Below are positions 32,601-45,800 of a stretch of 64,000 nt of DNA, piece after piece. Origin of the DNA: Tipula vernalis (Eukaryota; Arthropoda; Insecta; Diptera; Tipulidae); assembly GCA_958295665.1 (NCBI GenBank), contig OY282558.1:113264838-113328837 (forward strand), given 5' to 3'. The first letter of the stretch is position 1; each line of letters begins with the position of its first letter. The notes beneath the pieces were generated by a model. That model ran no database searches. It saw only the letters and a program-made list of their open reading frames with translations, and had not been told where the DNA came from. The position numbers and the translations under genes were made by a program.

Positions 32601-34875
32601 TGTAAACTTAGTCGTATTCGTCGCAACTATATGCACCTCATTTGTAGGAGCGTTAAAAGCACCAATCCTAAAACATTGATGTTTTCAATTAAAATTTATT
32701 AGTCAGTAAAATTTGTAATACGTAAAGCTTTTATTTTGTTGCAAATTTATAGTCGTAATAAAACATAAAACTATAATAAAAATCTTCTCAAATCTAATTA
32801 AATTAATATTAATAAATAGTAATTAACATTTTATTATGTATACAACTATTTTTTGTAATGTAAATTAACTATCAAAAATAAATTACATTTTATCTCAATT
32901 ACACATAAAAACAGGCCTATCCCACACGCTATAAGAGGTAACAGAATTTAATATTTTTGTGTATAGATTTTGCAAAAACATTTTTCGTTCATACTTTCTG
33001 GCGCCTAGCCTCTCCTTAGCACACCAAATACATTGTAAAAAATACATGTACATGATGCTTCATGTGATATCACTTTTAGAAACAAAAAAAAATATCTTTT
33101 GTATAAAGGAAATTGAAGGGACTTGCTTATCTCGAAGTGGCGGAAGCAGTCAAATCCGGTTTGACATTATCTCCATTTCGATAAAGGAGTTATGACAATA
33201 CATCTCTGTTGATTTACAATCGTATATTCAAATTTAAAAGTAAAATACGTTAAAGCAATTTCGGGGCACACAACCTTATGATTCGCATACACATTTCCAT
33301 ACCTGAAAAATTAAAAGCGAAAACATTTTATTTGTGATATTTATTCAAGATCAAATTTAATTAACTTTTATTTTGTTGCAAATTTCTCCGGCATCTTAAA
33401 AAACAAACATATGAACAAAAACCTTCATTGGTATGTCAAAATACGATATAATACGTTGCATGTTTGAAGAAAAACTCTACAAAGTTACTTTCAACGTCAG
33501 TTTGTGAATAGTGAAATTTTTCTTTCTGCAATATTTTGACTTTGATCTTGATCGCGCACTTCGCTAAACTAATGTAATGTACATAATAAAAACAAGTAAA
33601 ACAGATCACAAATTGATCATATATTGATAATAAATTAATTATAGTAACGAGACGATGAACAGACTGTATAAACATGAGTAAATGAATTATGTGGTGATTA
33701 ATCATTTTGTACATTTCAAAAAGGCCAAGTGGGAAATGCTTATGGCAAAATTTATAAGAATGACATCATTATTTACGGAGTATAAAGAAACTCATTTACA
33801 ATGAGGATCATTACAAATCATTCTACGTAGAAATGTAATTTATTAGGAACATACTCATCATCATCATCATTCTTTGTAAAAAAAAAAAAAAATGGGTGGT
33901 GGATTCAAGATATTTAGAAATTCTTGATGTCGTTTAATAAAATATCCATTAAAAATTAAAAATCAAGTCTTCATTATTAATAAACATCTAAGAAAACTGA
34001 CGAAGAACGATGTGAAGCGTGAAAGTCAGTTAGCCCGTAAAATTTTAAAATATGTATACGGTTGGCAATACGTTTAATCAACGAATTAAACTAGTTTTTT
34101 TGCGGATAGTTCTAATAAACCTTATGCTGTATGCCTCAGGTCGATTTTTTTTGATTAAATTTTCGACTTTTCACTTCAAAACTATATCATTACTTGAGTT
34201 GGAGACTTAGCGAATTGCTCTCATATTCGTTGCATCGAAACCCAACTGAGATGAAGGATCATACCAGAGTTATGACCCAGACACTGAATTAGAAACAATT
34301 TAATTTTTCAAAGAAATTATGTTTTTTTGTTATTGTTGGCCCAGTGGAAGATATAAGGAGCCACCTTTGCCGACAGTCACCTCTGAGGGTGGCTTAGAGA
34401 ACAGATTGACCGGAGCAACGTCATGTCATTCGAATCAAATTCCTCTTTTCGCGATTTTTAGAAATTGTACAGGCTATCATCGTCCTATTTATGTCTTTAT
34501 ATTCAGCTAACTTTGGGTGAACCTGGGTGAAGCACATCAGTTTGGCAGGGTAAAGGAAATATGCGGAAAATTGTTTTAATTATGCCAAGATCGTCATCAC
34601 GTCTTCTCACAACTCTCAATTCAAAAATAACAAACACCACTAATACATTATCAAATGCTTATACCGAAAATGAGTTATCTGTATAAATCGCAATAACAAC
34701 ATTTAGTTAAAATAATTGAGACATGTTTGGCATTGAGACATGGCAGGTTCGATTTATGAATGTGTCAATCGGAGCTGAATTTGTCGAGTGGAATATTGTT
34801 TTCTTACAATGAGACATTTTAACCGTATAAAATGATCTCCATTCATATTTTCATCATGTCTTAGCGTGATACCAT
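29660..34875. other. Long AT-rich stretch without a recognisable gene
   Basis: About 5.2 kb with only short, unrecognised frames (for example 75 codons at 31,077-30,850 minus, 78 codons at 32,959-33,195 plus, 92 codons at 33,714-33,436 minus). Features: a short GC-rich block at about 29,900-29,960 with a CCTGCTCGCT repeat, many T runs between 31,500 and 31,980, and a TCATCATCATCAT run at about 33,857. It looks like intergenic or intronic DNA, but no splice-linked exons could be supported. Confidence 0.45.
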
Positions 34876-34879
34876 AACC

Positions 34880-37840
34880 TAAAACTTTACCATCATCATC
34901 GCTCAATAAATATTTAACGTTACCGATTCTGCTTCTTGTAAGTACGATTTTACTTTTTCATAAACAAAAGGCGGGTACGGCCAATAATTTGAATTTCTTT
35001 AATAATGTATACTGGTGGCCATGGTAAATGCGATGATAACCAAACAGAAGGTAATAGGGAGAATGTTTCATCCATTGATGAATGGCTCCTCAGCGCTGCG
35101 ACTATTTCCGAAATATGAACGTCCCATTTTCTGTGGCTTGCTTTAATATAAGATCGTATTGCCGCAATGACCGAACGATTGACGTGCTCTGATGCGTTGT
35201 TTGAGGTGAATAATAAGTGGTATACATAGGTCTGATCCCGTAGGATTTTAAAAATGTTGTATAAATATAACTCTTGAATTGTACGCCATTATTAGTATGT
35301 TTGGTACTCCGAAGGTTTTCAACACTACGAAATTAGTCAACTCGGCCACTATGATTAAAATCATATTTTACCATTCGTTGATCTAGGATATCGTCCTATT
35401 AAATCGACATAAAGAGTTTGCCACGATCTGTCAGCAAATATTGTTTGTCATTGTTGTCTTGGAGGACGTAATATTTTATTGGTAGCTTTTGTTGTCTTAC
35501 ACGTTTCACATTTGGCAACATATCCTTACATTTGTTTAGACATCCTGGGCCAGAAATAAAATCGCCTAATCCTTTCTCAATATCTTATATGTATATATAT
35601 TCAATTCTCGCACACTTTCAAATTTTCAAAAGATTCCGGATTTTCCTTTATCATACACCGAAAGATCTTGTAGTTTTCTTCATCAAAATCAGGAGAATTT
35701 TAGTCATTTGCGTTAGACAATACTTTTTGACATCCCTTTTGATGTTCAATTGAAAAGTCAAAGCCCTGCACTGTAAACTCCAGCAAGCTAGCCTGCCTGT
35801 TAGATCCTTTTGGGACATTAACCATTTGAGAGCAGCATGGTCTGTAATGACAGTGAAGGGGAACCTTATCAATATGTATAAGTTTGGCTGACATAAAAGC
35901 AGTGGGTTGTTGATCGCCCTGATACCTTTTCTGAAACAGCACTTCGGTCAAACCTTCTGTACCTGCATCTGCTCTGAAGAGATATTTAATTTTTTCGAAT
36001 GCGGCTTGTGTTTCGGAAAAGTTAGCTTATGGGAGCTGTAACATCTGTAAAGTATTTGGTACAAATCGTCGCTACCAGCCAGCCATACCCAAGAAACGTC
36101 TTACTTGTTTCACTGAAACTGGTGGAGGAAAATATGAGATAGCCTCAATTTTTGCGAGATCAAAAATTAATAAATTTATGGTCAAACTTTTGTCTCGGAA
36201 GTTTCTTGAAGATTATGCTCAATAAATTTAAATGATGACTAAACGTTGGTAACATTATCAATAGGTCATCTAAGTAAATAAATATGTTTCTCTTAACTCA
36301 TGCGGTATAACTATGTCCATAAGTCGACACATAGGTGTAACCATTGTATAAACCAAATTGCATTGCGCAATATTGGTCTAATATCCGCTCCGGTACTGAA
36401 AAAGCGATTTTTTTCTTTAGAATCCACCGTCAGAGGTATTTGCCAATATGCATCTTTTAATTCCAGACTCTATGAATTTTGTGTCCCCAAGTCGACTTAC
36501 CAAGCCTTAAGCGTCGACCTTAAGCATCCTTCTTAGTAACCTGATTTAGCTTTTAAGAATCAAGGGACAACCGTTTCTTCCCGTTTGGTCTTGGAACTAA
36601 CAATGCTGGTGAACTTCAGGCGGTTTTGCTTTCATTGATGACTCCTTTTTCTAACATTTCTTTTATCAGGTTATCCATGTCCTGTTGAACCGCTGGTGAT
36701 ACCAAATAATGAATCGAATAATTTAGTCCGACTTAAGCCTTGTTGTTCAAAAGTAGGGAATGATTCTTTAACTTACTTCAGAAGAGATGACTGGATCTCG
36801 GTTAAGAAATGTGTTTTCGATCTGTAATTCATCGATTTCCATAGAAGTGGATCCTATACCAAATGATTTCCAAAAATTAATACCGAGATATAATTCACCG
36901 TGTAATGAGAGTACAATAAACAGGTTACTGGTGCATTCATATATCCGACTACTCTGTTTGGGGTACCATCGGCTGTCAGAACCAACGAGTTTATTTGATT
37001 TACTCGCGATTTCGCCCTAAAATACTGATTGAAGCTCCACTGTCCTTTATTCCTCGGGTTGAAATTCCGTTAATTTTGACATCTTAATTTTTCCGTTAAT
37101 TTTCTGACTTCTCATATCCTTGGGTCGGGAGCTAATGGTTCGATTTCCTTAATACCTACTGTATCATATTAGTTACGAATCCTACTTGTTAATTTTAAAT
37201 AAATGATGTTACGAGACGTGATATTTCTTTTCCTTTTTGATACATATGTAATATTTGGATTGAATTGTTGAGCTTTCCGAACGCTTCTCGACTGCCGATT
37301 TCTCTGCGACGCCTTATTTTTACGGTTTTGACAAAATCGTTTGTTAACTCTTTTTGTTCCACAATCGAAATAAAATATTCCGGTTATCACTTCGCCACAA
37401 TCTTTGAAGAAGTGTTCGATGTCGTTACAATTCGAACATATTTTTGATCTCTCGTTTAGATCTCACGTGAATGCGTAACTGCTGAAATTGTCTGGTTAGA
37501 TTCGATTTGGCTAAAGTTGTTCGAATGTTTGTGTTCTGCTTTATATTGTTGATCTAGACTGGCTTTTAGCAAGTTAGGATCTGTATAATGAATTTAATTT
37601 ATCGTAGAAATGAAACGTAGTCGGCTATTATAAAATAGTTTACGGGAAACGTTTGCAACCGATGCTGGAATTGTTGTAATTTTGGAATAGTACATGTGTT
37701 TTTAGTTCGGGCTGCAAATTTTTAATTTCGGGATTCCATCTCTACGTCGTAGTCGTCAATGGATTTATTTTCCTGTTTACGCTATTGAAGACCTAACTTT
37801 TCGTGGTCGTCTCCTTCAGGATTCGAGAATCGTGAAAAAA
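34880..37840 (-). mobile_element. Second decayed Ty3/gypsy element
   Basis: From 37,840 down: gag with a CCHC knuckle (CSNCNDIEHFFKDC, about 37,400-37,440) and a second C-x2-C pair; protease with IKDSGASISI (about 37,020-37,050; usual D-T/S-GA); RT with YLDDLLIMLP (about 36,250-36,280); RNase H with TVITDHAALKWLMSQKDL (35,855-35,800); integrase with NASEHVNRSVIAAIRSYIK (about 35,145-35,210). This is the same gene order as the element at 8-13 kb but of another lineage, since gag uses a CCHC knuckle. Stops and shifts are everywhere. No LTRs recognised. Confidence 0.75.
35651..35951 (-). pseudogene. Gypsy RNase H domain (broken)
   Basis: Two overlapping frames share the domain. One gives FTVITDHAALKWLMSQKDLT and GRLACWSLQ, and the other QGFDFSIEHQKG. 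In the family these join as DHxALxWL...GRLxRWSLxLQxFDFxIxHxxG, followed by the linker to integrase. A single-base shift near 35,780 separates the two halves. Confidence 0.75.
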
Positions 37841-38004
37841 TGCTTACCTGATTTCTTCCCAGGGAAGAGAGAATTGAAAAATTCATTTTAAAAGAACAGA
37901 AATTGAAGAAAATCAAACTCAAGAGTAGTTTTTAACGCTGTTAAAAGCCAGAGCCTAACAGAAAGAAAAAGAAAAACATTTCTATTGTTTTCTTGTACCT
38001 TGTA

Positions 38005-40110
38005 GAATACCAAAATTAAAGTGATGTGATAGTTATCACATCACATGATGTGGTGTGACTATAGGAATAGGGTTGTTATTTTCATCGTAAATGTCGGGTT
38101 TTTCATAAGTGGTTGATAAATTGCCACGTTCCATAGCACTTGGCCATATTCCAAAACATTATCTAAAAATTTTCTAGAATCCCATTTCCATCGTAAATGT
38201 CGTGTTTCATCATAATCATCATACTTGCCCATATTCCAGAACTGTATCTAAAAATCTTTGTAGAATCGTATTTCAATCGTAAATGTCGGGGCTCATCGCA
38301 GTCGATTGAGAAATATGCAAGTTCCATCGTACCTGGCCATATGTGAGAAACAGAGAGGTTTCATTATTCTTAAACCAGTTATATCGTACTTGCCCATATT
38401 TCAGATATTTATCTAAAATTCTTTCTAGAATCCTATTTCCATTATAATTGTCAGGTTTCACCATAATCGGTTGAGAAATAGCCAAGTTCCATCGTACTTG
38501 CTCTTATTCCAGAACTTCAACTGAAAATCTATCTAAAATCACATTTCGAACGTAGTTGTCAGGTTTTATCATAATTGCCTGAGACATAGCCCAGTTCCGT
38601 AATACCTTGTCATAATTTTAAACTTCATCTAAAAATGTTTTTAGAACCCCATTCCCATCGTAAATGTCAGGTTTCATCATAATCGGTTTAGAAATATCCA
38701 AGGTCCAATGTACTTAATTATTTTCCAGAATTTCATCTTAAAATCTCTCTAAAATCCCATTTCCATCGTAAATGTGAGGTTTCATCATAGTCGGTTGAGA
38801 AATAGGCAAGTTTGATCGTACTTGCCCTTATTTGAGAAACAGAAAAGTTTCTTTGCACTTCGTCATATTGCAAAATTTCATCTAAAAATCTTTCTAGAAT
38901 CCCATTTTCATAATAAATGTCAGGTTTCATCATAATCGGTCCAGAAATAGGCAAGTTCAATTGTACTTGGCCATATTCCAAAATTTTATCTAAAAATCTT
39001 TCTAGAATCGTATTTCAATCGTAAATGTCGAGTTTCACCTTAATCGTACGTAGCCATATTCTAAAAGTTTAACGACTAAGAGAATACCAAAATTAAAGTG
39101 ATGTGATAGTTATCACATAAGTGGTTGATAAATTACCACGTTCCATAGCACTTGGCCATATTCCAAAACATTATCTAAAAATCTTTCTACGATCCCATTT
39201 CCATCGTAAATGTCGGGGCTCATCGCAGTCGATTGAGAAATATGCAAGTTCCATCGAACCTGGCCATAAGTGAGAAACAGCAAAGTTCCATTATACTTAA
39301 ACCAGTTATATCTGTGTACTTGCCCATATTTCAGATATTTATCTAAAATTCTTTCTAGAATCCTATTTCCATCGTAATTGTCGGGTTTCACCATAATCAG
39401 TTGAGAAATAGCCAAGTTCCATCGTACTTGCTCTTATTCCAGAACTTCAACTGAAAATCTATCTAGAATCACATTTCGATCGTAGTTGTCGGGTTTCATC
39501 ATAATTGGTTGAGAAATAGCCCAGTTCCCTAGTACCTTGTCATAATTTTAAACTTCATCTAAAATTGTTTCTAGAAGCCCATTCCCATCGTAAATGTAAG
39601 GTTTCATCATAATCGATTTAGAAATATCCAAGGTCCATTGTACTTAATTATTTTCCAGAATTTCCATCGTAAATGTAAGGTTTCATCATAGTCGGTTGAG
39701 AAATAGCCAAGTTTGATCGTACTTGCCCTTATTTGAGAAACAGAATAGTTCCTTTGCACTTTGCCATATTCCAAAATTTCATCTAAAAATGTTTCTAGAA
39801 TCTCATTTTCATCATAATCGGTTCAGAAATAGGCAAGTTCAATTGTACTTGGCCACATTCCAAAACTTTAACGACTAAGAGAATACCAAAATTAAAGTGA
39901 TGTGATAGTTATCACATCACATGATGTAATGTGACTATAGGAATGGGGCTTTTATTTCCATCGTAAATGTCGGGTTTTTCATAAGTGGTTGATAAATTGC
40001 CAAGTTCCATAGCACTTGGCCATATTCCAAAACATTATCTAAAAATCTGTCTAGAATCCCATTTTCATCGTAAATGTCGGGGCTCATCGCAGTCGATTGA
40101 GAAATATGCA
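38005..40110. repeat. Higher-order tandem array of about 106-bp monomers
   Basis: Monomers share CCATCGTAAATGTCGGGTTT, then CATCATAATCGGTTGAGAAA, TAGCCAAGTTCCATCGTACT, TGGCCATATTCCAAAA and ATCTAAAAATCTTTCTAGAA blocks; start-to-start distances are 105-107 bp (for example 38,549, 38,655, 38,762). A separate marker, AATACCAAAATTAAAGTGAT followed by GTGATAGTTATCACA, occurs at about 38,010, 39,085 and 39,881, dividing the array into higher-order blocks of about 1.08 and 0.80 kb. Frames translated from it (for example 39,113-39,415 minus) repeat the same peptide and are not genes. Confidence 0.9.
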
Positions 40111-40129
40111 AGAAAGGGGCAGAATTAAC

Positions 40130-40325
40130 GCCACTGTAATTAATTCCGCCAAAAATTATATGGCAACATTAATTCAATTTTCAACATGAATTAAATCCGC
40201 GACATCTTATATTTTAAAATGAAATAATTTTTTCGCGGATTTAATTCGATTTTTAAATATTAAATATCGCAGATTTAATTTTTATCGTTTTTAAAAAAAT
40301 TGATTTCGCGGAATTAATTCATAGT
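40130..40325. repeat. Cluster of TCGCGGATTTAATT-like motifs in both orientations
   Basis: Five variants: TAATTAATTCCGCC (about 40,136), GAATTAAATCCGCGA (about 40,191), TCGCGGATTTAATTC (about 40,234), TCGCAGATTTAATTT (about 40,265) and TCGCGGAATTAATTC (about 40,308). Two point one way and three the other. It lies directly after the tandem array. Could be the ends of a small inverted-repeat element or binding sites; no coding sequence. Confidence 0.6.
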
Positions 40326-40570
40326 TAAAAATGAATTTAATCAAAATTTAATTGTTTTTATCGCGCTATAAGTTCAAGCAGACTTTGAAATTATAGAAAA
40401 AAAAATCGATTTTGGTTTGCTGAGAACATTTTACTTTTTACTTACAGGTTTGTGTGAATCTCCAACACACATACAGGCCAATATCTCTGTTCGTTTAAAA
40501 AGTGAAAAAATTTTGCGTTTTGATGTGAATGCACTAAATTCAATTATAACTTAGTAATATTCTAAAGATA

Positions 40571-41170
40571 GATGTTCTTCTAATTTATGGAGAATATCGG
40601 CAGAATGTAAACGGGCAGTTATACGTTGGACGCTGTCCCACGAGAATAAACCATTTCTAAAACTTCCGTTCGTCGTTTAATGGAAAGTTCATAAGAACAT
40701 AGTTCATCTGCAAAATACTAAGAAAAAGTGATGGAAACTTTGAGGAGATTGATCAAATAATGATACTAGCGCACTTCAAAGCAAAGCCACATTGTTCAAT
40801 ATGTCAAGCTGTATCGAAGCTAAATATGTCATAATATAAACTTCAAAAGATATTCAGAAACAACAGTACTATGCTTACATAACACACAGATGGAGAGCGA
40901 AGACTGAACGTGGATACAAGAAGAAAGTGAGGAGATCCATCGATCCTTTTAAGAATTTTGTGTTGTAAAGAAAGCCAAAAGAGTAATTGCCACTACTGGA
41001 GTTCATCAAATCTCAAATGGGTTCAAGAAAGCAACTTTCAAACTATTTAGCCTGTTAATGTTTGGTGCGCCATTTTGTTTGACAGATTAATTGGGCCTTA
41101 TTTGTTTTGAAGATACTCTAACGAGCATCAGTTATCTTTCTTGGTTGAGAATTGAGTTAGTATGAATGGT
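40571..41170 (+). pseudogene. DUF4817-type transposase remnant
   Basis: Frames on the plus strand give LIYGECRQNVNRAV-like sequence (40,580-40,625) and KTSVRRLMES (about 40,660). These match the DUF4817 helix-turn-helix at the N-terminus of a common insect IS630/mariner-type transposase (pattern LIYGECxxNxRxAxxLYxxRYP). Later SKLNMSYYKLQKIFRNN-like sequence (about 40,810-40,870) and VNVWCAILFDRLIGPYLF (about 41,055-41,100) match the second HTH and the VNVWAGIxxxxLIGPYFF strand. The reading frame shifts several times and the catalytic region is lost. Confidence 0.6.
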
Positions 41171-41479
41171 ACAAAACCTTAAAATAATAATAAATAAACT
41201 TATTTCACAAGCAGGCTAATGCATATAGAACGTCATTTTTGCAGAACATTGATCTAGATAACTCATGTTTTACCGCTATCTTCCGGTCCGACAACTTCTG
41301 TGCCTTAGCATTGTTTCCATGGCTTGTCAAAGTCTGATTTTAGCAGAGGCAGCTCGTTCTTTGGATATGCTAATAACAAATTAAGAAAAGGACTGCCCTT
41401 CCCAATAAATTAGCATGTTTCCTATAAAACTGCTATAATCATATCTAATTTTTCCAATGCTAACATTTTTACCATGCTT

Positions 41480-42070
41480 ACTTTAACTTTATGTTTGTTT
41501 GTTTGTTGTTTGTGTGGGCAAAGTTTTATAATCTATATTTATCCCACTTCCCCATGTTCAATTGAGCTGAAATTTTGCACTTACCTTTGGTTTTGGTGAC
41601 AATACAATATAGTATACTCAATATTGTTATATGTTCAAAATGGCCGCTACCCCAAGTTGGCGGATTACTTTTTTCTCTAAAGCCCGCTTGATATGGGTAT
41701 CAAATGAAAAGGCTTGACGAGTAGAAAACGATAATGTGAGTGACGTCATAATACATTCAATATGGCGGCCGCCTCAAGATAATGGATCACCTATTTCTCC
41801 ACAACCTCCTTGGTATGAGTATCAAAGGAAATGGTTTGACGTGCAGAATACGATAAGCTAAATGATGTGAGTCTACATCTAATATGGCGGATGCTCTAAG
41901 ATGGCGGACTACATTTCCTTAACCACCTTTATGACATGGGTATCAAATGAAAAGGTTTGTCAACCACAATAAGTGACGTCATTCTAAATTCAATATGGCG
42001 AATGCCCCAAGATGGCGGACTACATTTTTTTACCACCCTCTTGACATGGGTATCAAATGAAAGAATTTCA
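41480..42070. repeat. About 120-bp tandem repeat with TATCAAATGAAA motif
   Basis: Units start with GGGTATCAAATGAAAAGG at about 41,695, 41,817, 41,938 and 42,047 (spacing 122, 121, 109). Each contains a GACGTCA-like site and one or two CAATATGGCGG / CAAGATGGCGG blocks. The preceding TTTGTTTGTTTGTTGTTTGT (about 41,492) and TGAGCTGAAATTTTGCAC segment looks like the head of the same dispersed repeat. I recognise this layout as a widespread arthropod repeat but cannot name its class. Confidence 0.75.
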
Positions 42071-45000
42071 CGAGCAGAATAATTTACAACAAATTCGATT
42101 TCTCAAGTATTTCTCCCATGTAACATGCATAAAGAAAGATACGCATATGAAAATTTTAATTTTACAAAACCGTTTCTCTAAAATTTACATTCTGTCACGT
42201 TTCAAATTTATAAAGATTCGTTTAAGTCTAAAAAGTAAAAAATAAACTACTTCCGAATATAAACCACGGTTATATTCAAGTGTACTGAAAACTACAAAAT
42301 ATTTTTTTCATCCCTCGAAAAATAGAAGTACATATATGCATTTTTCCTTAATCAACCACAAGCGCTCACGCTTCAGTTAGTTTTGTTTACATCGTATCGT
42401 CTTCCACTAAATTGAAGCTTGCATTTTTAACTAGTAAAAAATTTAAAGCGAAGTAAAGTTTCATTTTAGTATTGCTCGTACTTTATTAAACAATTAATAT
42501 TTATTGTACCAAACATTTTCAGTTAAATTTGCTTGAATGTTTGCTTTTCTACTGTAAGATGCTTTATTCAAAGCATTCCTAAATAAATACATCTAGGAAT
42601 ACTTTGCTTTATTCCAGTTTGACTTAATCCTACCGGACCACATCTAACCTTATGTAGTATATTGTTAAAATAAAAATCATTGTCGAAAATATAAAAAGAA
42701 AATTCGATAAGCAACATTCGGATTCAGTCAACTAACAACAATATCAACAATACACTTACATAGTTTAAGTTAACTGGTTTTATGGTTTTAAAACACGTTG
42801 TTTTATGTTGCTTTAAAAATTCAAAAAGTTTGTTATTTGTCTTGGCTACTTTTGTAAAGATCACATTTATTTTCCATTCAATACTTTCTTCACTTACATA
42901 TTTACAATGTGTATCGTCTTGACATCATAGAAAACGATATGATCTTGACACAGACAACATTGGTTATTTATGCTAATCATATACATCGTATTTTACATAA
43001 TTATGAATGTTCATAATTAATTTTATATTTACAGTAAAATTAAATTATTTAATTTCAAAAAAATAAATCATTATTTTCTGTGTGTGAGTGAGTAACGTTA
43101 TTAAGAATTACATTTGCTTCAAGAAAACTGGAGTACGTTGAGATAGACTAAATTTTGACTACTATTGATATTACTATTATAATGTTTGTTTTATCCGGAA
43201 CAGATGGTAAAGCTAGATTTAGATTTTTTTTTGAAACAGTTTTACGATGATGACTGGTCGATAAATAGTTTTGTATATACGTACAGTCCACATAAAAGAA
43301 ATGACACCTGTAAATTTTAAGAAAAGGTTTACAAACTAAATAAAACGTAAAGATGATACCGCAAGATATCGTTATTATGTTATGATGAGATCGACATTTT
43401 TTTTTTATTTATTGACCCAACAAGAGACTATAGTGGATTTAATAAGATTTACGTGAAGACATTAACCTCATAGAACTATTATTTAAACTATATGAGTTTG
43501 TTCTATCTGTAGTGCTTTAATATTAAATGTTTTTTTATCTCGTTTCAGGTAATTTTCCAAATTATTTTTAAATTAAGGCTGTTATAAGAAATTGGATTGG
43601 CAACCCCCCAATATTATTATTTTATGGAAATTTGTTTGGCAAGTATATTATTTATTTTTTGATAAGAGGCTTTTCCTTGATTTTAGTACTTTATGTTATA
43701 CACATTCGAGAGTATCCAATTAAAATATAATAAAATAACCCCAGACTACTTGTCGCACGCTTCTTTCAATATTTTAATTATTTTCCTACGAAATACAATT
43801 AAATTCCACACCCTAACATACTTTTGTTTTGTTTTCAACATTTTCCATGGTTGTCAAAAGCATGCGAACAAAATTGAGTTTTTTTATAATTAAAATACAA
43901 AATTATTTGTTTTAGATAATAAATTATTAGCTTGACATAATTTAAAACAAAAAAAAAAAAACAACAGCAACGTTTGTACACCGCAACAATATTCAATTAT
44001 TAGCTATTAAACAATTGTAATGAAAAATAATAATTTCGCGGTGTAATTAAAATTGCACCGGCAAAGAACAAAAAGGTTTAAATTCAAATATCTTTCTTGT
44101 GTTAACATTTTTTATTAAAGGTTGTGCTGGTGTTTTATTTAAAAGATTTGAACCGTGGCTGTTATAAGCTCGTTTTGTTTGGAGTGTTTGATAATTGATA
44201 CATTAATGTCTATTTTTTATTGATATTGACCGAAACAACAGTTATTGTTTCTCATTTTTGTAGTGTCATGTCATTGAATTACATTTTGTCTGCAACTTAA
44301 TGTGTCTTTGGCTTGATCGTTTTACAATTACGAAATTATTAACTACTTGATCATTTACCGAACTACGGCGGCATTTTTTAGGATTGTTATCTATAGTTTT
44401 AACTCCCAGTCTCAAGATTAATTGATATTTTGGGTTAATGTATTTTAAATTATACGAGTTTTCGCGAGTTAGCGTTACAAAAAAATGTGTAAGGTAATTT
44501 TTTTAATTATTTGCGTACCAAGTGATAGTAAGGATTTTTTACTTTTCAAGGTGGAAGTTTTTAATGCAGAGGCGAAGCTGAGGACTGCCGAGTTCTATTG
44601 AGAAAAGCAAAAAAATACCCGCGCGTGCTTAACGTTTGTTCACTACAAGAAAAATCTTCGATGTAGGACATTCGCAGCATTACATTGTTAAACTAAAGTA
44701 CGAAATTGTGTTTATAAATAATATAAATCCGAAAAAAAAATTTCACGTTGGCAAGCAAATAAGTTAATTCTGTATCACATATCGAGCGGAGAAAGTGGCC
44801 TGCTACGAAAATGAGTAATCTTTTTTCCTTAGGTTATAGTTCCTAGGAGAAAAAAAAGGATTTTATTCACGTTGGTAACATACAGAGTTTCCAACCTCTT
44901 AAAGTGGGTGATTTCCATGGATACACTTCAAGCGATTAGTAATATTAAAAAAGGGGTTAGTAATGAGACCTAATCGGTTAGTAATGAAAGCATTGATAAC

Positions 45001-45195
45001 CCGTGGGGGCGAACAAGTGCAAATTTGGTGTGCCTTTTGTTAACTAATTTAATAAAATGTCAATTGTGCAGTGCCTAGTAAGTGTTTTATGCCTCTGATT
45101 GTGAATAAAATGGTACACAAACCTTGGCGAAAAGTACCATTCCCGTCTCGAAAACTAGTTCACCTCGAGGCTACGCCTCTCGGTAAACTAAAGTT
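42070..45195. other. AT-rich stretch without a recognisable gene
   Basis: Short frames only (66 codons at 43,693 plus, 62 codons at 42,057 plus, unrecognised). Three copies of a TTAGTAAT-containing motif occur at 44,938-44,985. Ends at the target duplication of the Jockey element. Confidence 0.45.
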
Positions 45196-45571
45196 CTCTC
45201 CACAGGAATTTTTTTTTTTTTTAAATGTTGCCAATGGCTTTATTCTTGAATCTTTTTACATAAGAAACTCAAAAGAAGTAATCAAATCTTAAGCTAAAAA
45301 TTATTACATATTTTAAGTCTTAACCAATGTTAATACTTATTGTGAGTGCTTACAATTTAATTAATGTAGATTATACTTTTAAGTATAACATAATCATTTA
45401 GTAAATTTACAGGTTCACAGGTTCATCAGTCCGAGTAGATCTGTTCTTCTCAGTCGCCTAAATCGCGGATGTTTTAGTTTCTCCCAATTCGTTCTTATGT
45501 GCTTCTAGTTTTGAGTAATATTTCGAACTGAATTTTTCATTGTTTCTTTAACGATTTTAATCCCAAGGTCG

Positions 45572-45800
45572 CATGAAGATGACCACATCTAAAACCCCCA
45601 TCTACTATTCACATGCGATGCTATCCTCCACATAATCCAGTAGCCTAACGCCGACCCACTGGATATGCATCATATGCGGCGTTTATCAGGGAAATAGGCC
45701 TATATCTCACGTAAGGAAATCTCTAGGGATGCACAATAGGCCTCAATGGCCGCAGTGCTCTGGCCAACGAACACCCATCCTAAAAATAAAAAAAATAAAA
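45572..45800 (+). mobile_element. 229-bp SINE-like insertion in the Jockey ORF2, 13-bp target duplication
   Basis: AATCCCAAGGTCG occurs at 45,559-45,571 and 45,801-45,813 on either side of this insert; the second copy continues the Jockey reading frame. The insert ends with an A-rich tail AAAAATAAAAAAAATAAAAA, so it is on the plus strand. It is GC-richer than its surroundings (for example GTAGCCTAACGCCGACCCAC). I do not recognise A/B boxes, so it may be a truncated LINE 3' end instead of a SINE. Confidence 0.85.

Noticed and set aside
33857..33872. TCATCATCATCAT run as a regulatory element
   Set aside because: Simple trinucleotide repeat; similar one at 51,233. No further support.
38273..39415. 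Several 70-100 codon minus frames with repeated peptides (for example MAISQPIMVKPDNYNGN)
   Set aside because: They follow the 106-bp monomer periodicity and are broken at unit variants; tandem repeat, not a repeat protein.
38005..40110. CRISPR-like array of repeats and spacers
   Set aside because: Monomers are about 106 bp, fully homologous along their length with no unique spacers, and the DNA is eukaryotic.
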